A stretch of DNA of 5,651 nucleotides from Chloroflexota bacterium (GTDB taxonomy: Bacteria > Chloroflexota > Anaerolineae > Promineifilales > Promineifilaceae), in NCBI GenBank assembly GCA_024223125.1, contig JAAEOP010001344.1, forward strand, positions 1 to 5,651, written 5' to 3'. The translations under genes were made by a program, and so were the position numbers. Of this stretch, positions 1 to 5,651 are shown in pieces (position 1 is the first letter of the stretch; each line of letters begins with the position of its first letter). A model generated the notes under the pieces. It made no database searches and was not told where the DNA came from. It saw only the letters and a list, made by a program, of their open reading frames with translations.

Positions 1-2
1 AA

Positions 3-2234
3 ATATTGGATTTCGCCTGCGGATCAGCCATATTTTTAGTCCAGGCTTTTCGGAGAATCGTTCGCTATCAAGAAAGCCTTTCTCAACAACCATTAAGCGC
101 CACGGAACTACGCCAAATTCTCAGAGAGCAAATAACAGGCATCGAAATCAATGAAGAAGCCGTTCATGTAGCTGCATTTAGCCTGTATTTAGCGCTGCTC
201 CACTACCAGGAACCAAAAGACATCTTAGCCCAGATAGAACAGGTAAACGGTGAAAAACCATTACCCTACCTTATTTATGATCCCGAACAACCATTAAACA
301 CGACTCATTATCATGTTCTGTATCAAGAAAATGCCTTTGGTTTGTTGGCCGCAGAAAGAGCCTATCTTGCAAACTATTTAGATAACCATAAACGTTTTTC
401 CGGGCGGATTGAGTTTGTCAGGTTGTTGGATTCACAAGATTCACTGCCTTTTTTACCCCATTCTTTTGACATTATTATTGGCAACCCGCCCTGGGGCTAC
501 CTAAAAAAGAATGAAGGTACACCAGAGCTTCAGGCAGCGCAAAAACATGCCCAAAGATGGTGTGATGTCTTCGGCTGGTCTATTGGTGATAAAGAGTTGT
601 CCCAGGCATTCATAGCTCGAGCGGCGACACTACTGAAACCTGATGGCGAATCTGGACTGCTTGTATCAACAGGTGTACTCCTTAAACGACACAAAAAAAA
701 CCTAAAATTCCGTCAGCGTTGGTTGGTAGAACACACGATAAACAAAGTGGTGAACTTTTCCCATGTACGCTCGGCTTTTTTTAGTGGCGCTATTTCACCT
801 TTTTGTTTTATCCAATACCAACCCGGTGAGGCAAGCCCATCTCACTTTATCCAATATTGGTCAGCTAAGAAAACTGAATTTATGGACAATGTTCAAGCCG
901 TTATTTTAAGCCTGCCAGATTTGCATCGAGTGCGACAGATTGATTTAGAAAATAACGATTGGCTTTGGAAAACATACTGGTGGGGTAATCAACATGATGA
1001 AGCCTTGATCAAAGCTCTAAAGATTGAAGAAGTTTTTGGTCAGTTGGTAGAAAACAGGGATTGGATAAAAGGGCAGGGATATAAATTAGGGACAGATAGA
1101 ATTTATTATTGGGAAAATGAACACAAAGAATTATTGATTGATGATTTTCAACGGTATGGGGAAATTACAGAAGATCAACTCCATCCAGTTTCAAAACGTG
1201 TTCATAGAAGGGGGATAGAACGACTTTATGAGGGATGGAGATTGCTCGTTAAACGGGGGATAACACAAGCATTTAATACTAATGGTCGAATGGAAGTTCG
1301 ACTTGAGGATAAAAGTTACTGTTTTCGTAATTCTATTCATGGAATTAGACTAGGCAATGCTACTGATTGGGAACGAAAAATCTTAACCGGTATTCTGTGG
1401 TCATCCATTGCCAGATATTTCTTTTTTATAACAACTAGTTCATGGGGAACCTGGCATCATGAAATTCATTTGCAAGATGGATTGCTAAACTTGCCCATTC
1501 GTTTCCCTGAAAGTCTGAGTTTACGTCAGCGAATTGTTGATCTTGTTGACGAATTAAGGAGTTGGAATCCTGTACCGCAAAGCATTTTCAATCCAGATGG
1601 ATTACCCATTGAAGAAATCAGAAATAGACAAGACAACCTCGAAAAACGTTTAGATGAAGCCATATTTGAACTGTATGATCTGAGTGAATCTGAGTGTGAT
1701 TTGATTTTGGATATGTGTGAAACGGGGCTTGAATTTTTCTATCGCGGCGGAAACAGTAAAGCAATAAAACCTGTTGAACCGCACCCTGATTTACAAGGCA
1801 CACTTGTTAATTTACATGGCGAACGGTATAAAGAGCGTGGACTTGAAGGATATCTTTACGCTTTCCTACAAATGTGGAATCGGGAATTGGCATCGCTTGG
1901 AGGGGAATTTAGATGGCGAGTTGTTCGACCTTCACATGTACCCATGTTGGCTGTTGTCTTTACCACACAGGAAATGAATGAAGCCTTACCTGCTATTGAG
2001 CGGACAGAGGAAGATGAATGGCAGCATTTGCTGCATCGTCTCAACGAAACTTTACGCCAGCCGGTAAGTTCGCAAATTTATATTGATGGCATGGTTCGCA
2101 CTGTAACTGATACCAATATTTTTATAATTAAGCGAAATGAGCGAAGATTGTGGACACGGAGCCTTGCCTGCGAAGATGCAGAAGCAACACTATTGCAAGC
2201 GATGATCTTACAAGAATCAGTCAACCAGTCGTAA
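3..2234 (+). CDS. N6-adenine DNA methyltransferase (Eco57I/TaqI-like), 5'-truncated by the window edge
   Basis: Probable DNA adenine methyltransferase that transfers a methyl group from S-adenosylmethionine to N6 of adenine at a specific site, as part of a restriction-modification or phage-defence system. The frame is open to the left edge, so the true start is outside; the TTG at position 6 lies inside motif I and is not a start. Numbering from that codon, the SAM-binding motif I (DFACGSA) is at residues 2-8, a motif II-like acidic site (GIEIN) at 45-49, and the catalytic NPPW at 160-163, typical of N6-adenine enzymes. Residues 445-498 (HGIRLG to LPI, with an aromatic SSWGTWHHE stretch) resemble the TaqI-like C-terminal specificity region. 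A helical segment with charged heptads follows at about 540-585, then about 155 residues that I cannot assign. Motif I usually ends GSG; here it ends GSA. A type IIG enzyme would carry a nuclease domain before motif I, and that part is not visible. Next gene: 3 nt downstream. Methylase identity is confident; the system type is not. Confidence 0.88.
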   Translation: MLDFACGSAIFLVQAFRRIVRYQESLSQQPLSATELRQILREQITGIEINEEAVHVAAFSLYLALLHYQEPKDILAQIEQVNGEKPLPYLIYDPEQPLNTTHYHVLYQENAFGLLAAERAYLANYLDNHKRFSGRIEFVRLLDSQDSLPFLPHSFDIIIGNPPWGYLKKNEGTPELQAAQKHAQRWCDVFGWSIGDKELSQAFIARAATLLKPDGESGLLVSTGVLLKRHKKNLKFRQRWLVEHTINKVVNFSHVRSAFFSGAISPFCFIQYQPGEASPSHFIQYWSAKKTEFMDNVQAVILSLPDLHRVRQIDLENNDWLWKTYWWGNQHDEALIKALKIEEVFGQLVENRDWIKGQGYKLGTDRIYYWENEHKELLIDDFQRYGEITEDQLHPVSKRVHRRGIERLYEGWRLLVKRGITQAFNTNGRMEVRLEDKSYCFRNSIHGIRLGNATDWERKILTGILWSSIARYFFFITTSSWGTWHHEIHLQDGLLNLPIRFPESLSLRQRIVDLVDELRSWNPVPQSIFNPDGLPIEEIRNRQDNLEKRLDEAIFELYDLSESECDLILDMCETGLEFFYRGGNSKAIKPVEPHPDLQGTLVNLHGERYKERGLEGYLYAFLQMWNRELASLGGEFRWRVVRPSHVPMLAVVFTTQEMNEALPAIERTEEDEWQHLLHRLNETLRQPVSSQIYIDGMVRTVTDTNIFIIKRNERRLWTRSLACEDAEATLLQAMILQESVNQS

Positions 2235-2237
2235 TTC

Positions 2238-2930
2238 ATGAGCCAACCACGCATTTCACAAGGAAACAGCTGGGAAAGGTACAAACAAGAACTATTTTTG
2301 TTAATTCATGAGACTTTGTTGGTTCTTCAATTACAAACAAACCTTCCTGAAATTGAAGATAATGCAAAATATCATAGCTTGAATAGAGAACTGTTTCGAT
2401 GTTTTCGGGTATCCTATAGAAAGTTAAATCTTTCATTCCACATGCCTACGCGAGAAGGTAAAAACCCTCCATATTTTGGTGATATTGCTCCTACAGAACG
2501 AGAAGAAAAACGACCGGATTTTTATTGGCAATTTATTGATTCTTTAGCAAGCGAAGATTCATGTGAGCGTCGCTTTATTCTAGAATGTAAACGGCTTGGA
2601 TCTCCATCAAGCTCAAATTGGAAGTTAAATCCCAACTATGTTAACCATGGTGTTCTGCGTTTCCTTTCATCCCCCCATGAATATGGCAAAGGGGATGATG
2701 CAGGCGGCATGATTGGGTATGTGCAAGATATGGAATTTGACGATATTTTGCAAGAGGTCAATCAAACGGCCGCAACTCATCCTAAACCAATCCCTTTGTT
2801 ACAAATTGTAAAGAATTGGGAAGAGAAGGAAACTAGTGAATTAGTGCATGATCTCCAACGGCCGTTTCCAATTTCACCTTTTCGATTACATCGTTTTTGG
2901 GTTGATCTTCGGGAGTACCCAGGTGATTGA
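2238..2930 (+). CDS. PD-(D/E)xK nuclease-like protein, candidate restriction partner of the methyltransferase
   Basis: A 230-residue protein that I cannot place in a named family. It has a PD-(D/E)xK-like core: P93-D94, then 21 residues later the strand E116-C117-K118 (context ILECKRLG). E51 in an earlier helix (LNRELF) could be the additional acidic residue often found in this fold. After the core comes an N-x-Y-x4-G-x2-RF stretch at 133-142 and a glycine-rich AGGMIGYVQD block at 155-164, which resembles conserved blocks I associate with uncharacterised defence-linked nuclease-like proteins. No signal peptide or membrane segment is seen, so it should be cytoplasmic. The ATG lies 3 nt after the methyltransferase stop with no clear Shine-Dalgarno site, which suggests translational coupling. 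The gene is AT-rich like its upstream neighbour (one 60-nt row, 2281-2340, has only 16 G+C). Endonuclease activity is inferred from motif and context; a non-cleaving accessory protein is also possible. Confidence 0.68.
   Translation: MSQPRISQGNSWERYKQELFLLIHETLLVLQLQTNLPEIEDNAKYHSLNRELFRCFRVSYRKLNLSFHMPTREGKNPPYFGDIAPTEREEKRPDFYWQFIDSLASEDSCERRFILECKRLGSPSSSNWKLNPNYVNHGVLRFLSSPHEYGKGDDAGGMIGYVQDMEFDDILQEVNQTAATHPKPIPLLQIVKNWEEKETSELVHDLQRPFPISPFRLHRFWVDLREYPGD
2921..2926 (+). promoter_or_regulatory. Possible Shine-Dalgarno site for rsgA
   Basis: AGGTGA inside the last codons of the preceding gene lies 10 nt before the TTG at 2937. It supports that TTG as the start but is somewhat distant. 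A stronger GGAGG at 2939-2943 lies 5 nt before an in-frame CTG at 2949, so the two signals favour different starts. Confidence 0.35.
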
Positions 2931-2936
2931 AAAGTC

Positions 2937-3890
2937 TTGGAGGCGCTTCTGGATCAGCTAAACGGCCGTGTTATCAAAGCCATTAGTGGTTTCTTTACCG
3001 TGCAAACGGATGAGGGGGAAATTATTTCCCATTTGCCGGGACGGATGAAAAAACAGCGGCAGGACAGTTCCCTTGTGGCGGTGGGGGATGGGGTCACAAT
3101 CTCCCTGAATAAAGACGGCACAGGCACGATTGAAGCGATTGCCGAACGGAAAAGTGTCTTGTCGCGCACACGGCCGTCAGCCCACAAACGAGCCACAATT
3201 ACTGACAGGGAACAAGTGTTGGTCGCCAACCTGGATCAAGTCGTCTTTGTGTTTGCCGTCAAAAAACCCCATCCCAGCCTACGAAAATTAGACCGCTTTT
3301 TGGTAGTAGCAGAGATGAATGAGTTAACGGCCGTTATCTGTGTCAACAAGATCGATCTGGTTGGTTTGGAAAAAGCCCAAAATCTGTTTGGTTTGTATGA
3401 GGAGATTGGCTACCGCGTCATCTATACCAGTGTGCCCCAAAACAGCGGCATCGTGGAACTGCATGATTGCCTGCATGATAAAATCTCCGTTTTTGCGGGG
3501 TCATCTGGGGTGGGCAAATCCAGCCTACTCAATGCCATCCAGCCCGGCTTGGGGTTAAAGGTGAATGAGGTTAGCCAGGCCAGCGGTAAAGGGCTGCACA
3601 CCACCCGTTACGCTCAACTGTTCTCCTTGGACAGCGGCGGTTATGTAGCCGACACGCCCGGTATTCGCGGGCTGGCTTTGTTTGATCTTGAGCCGACCGA
3701 AGTGGACGCTTACTTCTGTGAAATTGCCCCTTTTGTGGCCGGCTGCCGCTTTAGTGATTGCAGCCATCAACACGAACCGGGCTGTGCTGTGCGTGCGGCC
3801 GTCCAACGTGGCGACATCTATCCTCAACGGTACAACAGCTACCTGCGCCTACGCGAAGAACATGAAGCGCTAGATGTAGCAGCGTATTAA
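2937..3890 (+). CDS. rsgA: Ribosome small subunit-dependent GTPase A (RsgA/YjeQ)
   Basis: Circularly permuted GTPase that binds the maturing 30S ribosomal subunit near the decoding site and uses GTP hydrolysis in late assembly. It is 317 residues long, normal for the family. Order of parts: an N-terminal OB-fold at about 8-70 (GRVIKAISGFFTV), then the permuted GTPase with G4 NKID at 137-140, G1/P-loop GSSGVGKSS at 188-196, a switch I region GLHTTR at 219-224, and G3 DTPG at 239-242. The zinc-binding motif follows with C270, C275, H277 and C283, and a charged C-terminal helix closes the protein. All family hallmarks are intact. The start cannot be ATG: the upstream gene's stop is in the same frame 6 nt earlier, and the first in-frame ATG (around 3048) would delete much of the OB-fold. 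TTG at 2937 is the best choice, CTG at 2949 the alternative. The 6-nt gap suggests co-transcription with the upstream pair, though base composition becomes clearly GC-richer here. Confidence 0.96.
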   Translation: MEALLDQLNGRVIKAISGFFTVQTDEGEIISHLPGRMKKQRQDSSLVAVGDGVTISLNKDGTGTIEAIAERKSVLSRTRPSAHKRATITDREQVLVANLDQVVFVFAVKKPHPSLRKLDRFLVVAEMNELTAVICVNKIDLVGLEKAQNLFGLYEEIGYRVIYTSVPQNSGIVELHDCLHDKISVFAGSSGVGKSSLLNAIQPGLGLKVNEVSQASGKGLHTTRYAQLFSLDSGGYVADTPGIRGLALFDLEPTEVDAYFCEIAPFVAGCRFSDCSHQHEPGCAVRAAVQRGDIYPQRYNSYLRLREEHEALDVAAY

Positions 3891-4046
3891 AAATCATATG
3901 GCGCGAATCCATTTCATTCACAATTCATTATTTTTATAGCGGTTCCACCTCTCTCGCCCCTAAAATTCACTCCCCACTACACATAAATTCACCATTTATA
4001 TACCGCTTCTCTCAGGGTCTCTTGTTATCATAACGGCCGTCATATA

Positions 4047-4088
4047 GTTGACTGACGCTCATTGACCGTTGACAATTGACCACTGAAG
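4047..4088. repeat. Degenerate 7-nt tandem repeat based on TTGAC, upstream of the amidase gene
   Basis: Six consecutive 7-nt units can be cut in phase: GTTGACT, GACGCTC, ATTGACC, GTTGACA, ATTGACC, ACTGAAG. Units 1, 3, 4 and 5 share TTGAC at the same offset; units 2 and 6 are diverged. It sits in the 207-nt gap between rsgA and the amidase gene and ends in its ribosome binding site. Similar short TTGAC-type heptad repeats occur between genes in filamentous cyanobacteria and, as I recall, in other bacteria. It could be a small remnant array or a set of protein-binding half sites. Elsewhere in the gap I see AT-rich sequence at 3891-4020, no convincing hairpin terminator, and the palindrome copy at 4033-4040. 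Confidence 0.5.
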
Positions 4089-4091
4089 GAG
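4086..4091 (+). promoter_or_regulatory. Shine-Dalgarno site of the amidase gene
   Basis: AAGGAG lies 6 nt before the ATG at 4098, an optimal match and spacing. With the signal peptide that begins at that ATG, it fixes the start of the last gene. Confidence 0.85.
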
Positions 4092-4097
4092 TATCTC

Positions 4098-5651
4098 ATG
4101 CGCTTAAAAGCAATCACTATAGCAGGATTTTTGATTTTATTGGCCGCCTTAGCCCAGGGCAATTTCCAATCCGCCAATGCCCGTTCTTCCATTCAAACCC
4201 TTACTTTTATCGGGGAAGATTTTGCTTCTGGCAGTGGGGCTGGTTATACCATTACATCTGAAGGGTTAACATTGGCTGATGCGGCGCTAACGGCCGTCTA
4301 CACCTCCCCCACCATCAACGTCCCCATCCCCTTTAACGCCATCGTGCCCGAATGGGATGATGAACTTCCCGAAGGGGCTAACCTGGCAATCGAATTCCGT
4401 ACCCGCAAAGGAAATGGCAGTTGGAGCCGTTGGTACGCAGCACATGACAATGCTGATTGGCATGAAGACGCGGCCGATCACGACGAAAAAGCAGGCGATA
4501 TGGTCATTGTACCGGCCAATGATGTGACCCATGACTGGTTGCAGTTTCGGGTGAGCGGTGGCCGTTACACCCACACCGCCCCCCCCCTTCTGCGCCAACT
4601 TCGTTTTGTCCTCATAGATAGCAGCGCCGGCCCCACCACCGCCCAACTCATCGCCCAACAAGAAGCGCAGAATACTGCTGAAAGCATCCAACCCGCAGAT
4701 GCAAACAGTTTGCCCCGTCCAGCCGTCATCAGCCGCTCAACCTGGTGCACCCAACCCGAATGTAATTACAGTGACGGCCTGGATTACGAACCTGTCACTA
4801 ACCTCATCATGCACCACACTGTCAGCAGCGGTACAGGAGACAGCGCCGCCGCCGTTCGCGCCATTTGGGATTATCACACCTTCAGCAAAGGGTGGGGGGA
4901 TATTGGCTATAATTACCTCATAGACCTGAACGGCGTCGTTTTTGAAGGACATCTGAACCAGGATTATGAGAATTTAGATGTCATCGGCACTCATTCCGGG
5001 GATGCTAATGCCGGCGGATTGGGAACAGCCCTCATTGGCAACTTCACTTCGCCCGATGAAGGTTCCGGCATCATGCCCACCAGCGCCATGCTCAATGCTC
5101 TGGCCGATCTCTTCGCCTGGAAAGCAGACCAGCGCGGTATTGATCCCTACGACGCAACCCAGATGGTTAATGTCAATTGGGGACTGCCCAACATCATGGG
5201 GCATCGTGATGTGTACGGCGGCTTGAATACCTTGTGTCCAGGCGGCAATGCTTACAGTTTTCTACCCTGGCTGCGAGATGCGGTTGCCAATCGTATCGGT
5301 TACGTTTCCCCTTATGTTTATGTAGATGAAACCAGCGCTGCCTTCACAAAAAGCAGCGTCTCCTGGTATGAAGGGCCGGCCGGATGCGGCAATAACGGTC
5401 ACTCATATTACACCTGGTCTACCACCGATCCCAATCTAAGCACAAATTGGGCAACGTGGGTGTTGGATGTGCCCGCCAACGGCCGTTACCGCATTGATAT
5501 CTACGCCCCCTATTGTGACACCGACCGGGGAGAAACCTTTGGCGCCCGTTACACCGTCAACCATGCGGCCGGCTCCAACAACGTCACCTTAAACCATGAA
5601 ACCCATATCGGCCTGTGGATGACGCTGGGGGAATTTGACCTGGCGACCAGT
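4098..5651 (+). CDS. Secreted N-acetylmuramoyl-L-alanine amidase (Amidase_2/PGRP) with golvesin-like C-terminal domain, 3'-truncated
   Basis: Zinc amidase predicted to cleave the bond between N-acetylmuramic acid and L-alanine in peptidoglycan, outside the cytoplasm. The frame is open for 518 codons to the right edge. Residues 1-28 are a signal peptide: K4, a hydrophobic core at 5-19, and AxA before R29 (A26-N27-A28). Residues 32-181 form an unassigned region rich in predicted beta strands, followed by a Q/A-rich linker to about 212. The amidase domain at 213-400 starts at RSTW and has likely zinc ligands H239 (of HHT), H369 (of GHRD) and C380 (of CPG), plus the catalytic-type Y271 in DIGYNYL. 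H369 to C380 is 11 residues, a little longer than in T7 lysozyme. From about 405 a domain starting VYVDETSAAF, with YTVNHAAGS and a WMTLGEFDL strand, matches the golvesin C-terminal-like pattern, thought to bind carbohydrate or surface polymer; its end is outside. The role could be wall turnover, cell separation or attack on other cells. It is probably transcribed separately from rsgA. Confidence 0.9.
   Translation, partial: MRLKAITIAGFLILLAALAQGNFQSANARSSIQTLTFIGEDFASGSGAGYTITSEGLTLADAALTAVYTSPTINVPIPFNAIVPEWDDELPEGANLAIEFRTRKGNGSWSRWYAAHDNADWHEDAADHDEKAGDMVIVPANDVTHDWLQFRVSGGRYTHTAPPLLRQLRFVLIDSSAGPTTAQLIAQQEAQNTAESIQPADANSLPRPAVISRSTWCTQPECNYSDGLDYEPVTNLIMHHTVSSGTGDSAAAVRAIWDYHTFSKGWGDIGYNYLIDLNGVVFEGHLNQDYENLDVIGTHSGDANAGGLGTALIGNFTSPDEGSGIMPTSAMLNALADLFAWKADQRGIDPYDATQMVNVNWGLPNIMGHRDVYGGLNTLCPGGNAYSFLPWLRDAVANRIGYVSPYVYVDETSAAFTKSSVSWYEGPAGCGNNGHSYYTWSTTDPNLSTNWATWVLDVPANGRYRIDIYAPYCDTDRGETFGARYTVNHAAGSNNVTLNHETHIGLWMTLGEFDLATS

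Larger units (their letters stand above)
2858..5486. repeat. Highly iterated palindrome ACGGCCGT, seven perfect dispersed copies
   Basis: Perfect copies of the 8-nt palindrome ACGGCCGT are at 2858-2865, 2962-2969, 3170-3177, 3327-3334, 4033-4040, 4290-4297 and 5479-5486. Three extend to the 10-nt palindrome AACGGCCGTT (2857-2866, 3326-3335, 5478-5487), and six of seven have A on the left. One-mismatch copies are at 2766-2773 and 3795-3802. Coding copies fall in all three frames: read as N-G-R in rsgA (2962) and the amidase (5479), as T-A-V in rsgA (3327) and the amidase (4290), and as R-P in the nuclease-like gene (2858) and rsgA (3170). One copy is intergenic. With equal base frequencies about 0.04 copies would be expected in this 2.8 kb. 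The pattern resembles HIP1 of cyanobacteria in kind, not in sequence. No copy occurs in 1-2857. Confidence 0.8.

Noticed and set aside
693..700. Run of eight A in the methyltransferase as a possible frameshift site
   Set aside because: The zero frame continues with intact motifs, and no overlapping product is evident.
807..856. Direct repeat TTTATCCAATA at 807-817 and 846-856, encoding FIQY twice
   Set aside because: Two copies inside a coding region with similar residues on two strands; no sign of a wider repeat.
2232..2312. Direct repeat TAATTCATGAG at 2232-2242 and 2302-2312
   Set aside because: Only two 11-nt copies in AT-rich DNA; the second ATG is out of frame with the nuclease-like gene, so it is not an alternative start. 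Probably chance.
3891..4020. Rho-independent terminator after rsgA
   Set aside because: A T-rich stretch is present around 3928-3938 but no stable GC stem precedes it.
4022..4048. Promoter-like TTGTTA with TATAGT 15 nt later
   Set aside because: The -10 is a good match, but the -35 is weak and the spacing short; Chloroflexota promoter rules are not certain enough to call it.
4076..4261. 61-codon plus-strand frame starting before the amidase
   Set aside because: It overlaps the well-supported amidase start and signal peptide in another frame and has no motif.
4287..4691. 134-codon open frame on the minus strand, glycine-rich
   Set aside because: It lies antisense within the amidase gene, has low-complexity G/V composition and no start signal; it is a shadow of the GC-rich coding strand.

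Overview
The window looks like a piece of a bacterial chromosome read along the + strand, with four genes in the same direction. The best guess for the organism is a Chloroflexota-like bacterium (Anaerolineae or a related class). This rests on the secreted amidase with a golvesin-like C-terminal domain, the heavily iterated palindrome ACGGCCGT and the TTGAC heptad repeat between genes. It is an inference from style, not from a marker gene, and is only moderately secure.

Positions 1-2930 hold a visibly AT-rich pair of genes 3 nt apart. The first is the C-terminal part of a class I N6-adenine DNA methyltransferase (motif I, NPPW and a TaqI-like specificity region), cut by the left window edge. 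The second is a 230-residue protein with a PD-(D/E)xK-like core (PD, then ECK). Together they read as the right-hand end of a restriction-modification or related phage-defence operon whose other genes, if any, lie to the left.

Positions 2937-3890 hold rsgA, a housekeeping circularly permuted GTPase of 30S ribosome assembly. It starts at a non-ATG codon only 6 nt after the nuclease-like gene and is GC-richer than the two genes before it. The composition therefore changes at this join, although the spacing suggests co-transcription.

Positions 3891-4097 are intergenic: one copy of the palindrome, a degenerate 7-nt repeat built on TTGAC, and a good Shine-Dalgarno site. I see no convincing terminator.

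Positions 4098-5651 are an open gene running off the right edge. It encodes a secreted protein with a signal peptide, an unassigned beta-rich N-terminal region, a complete zinc amidase (Amidase_2/PGRP type) and the start of a golvesin C-terminal-like domain.

The two strongest items for follow-up are the methyltransferase/nuclease-like pair and the ACGGCCGT palindrome. The palindrome has seven perfect copies in the last 2.8 kb, in all three reading frames and once between genes, and none in the methyltransferase gene.
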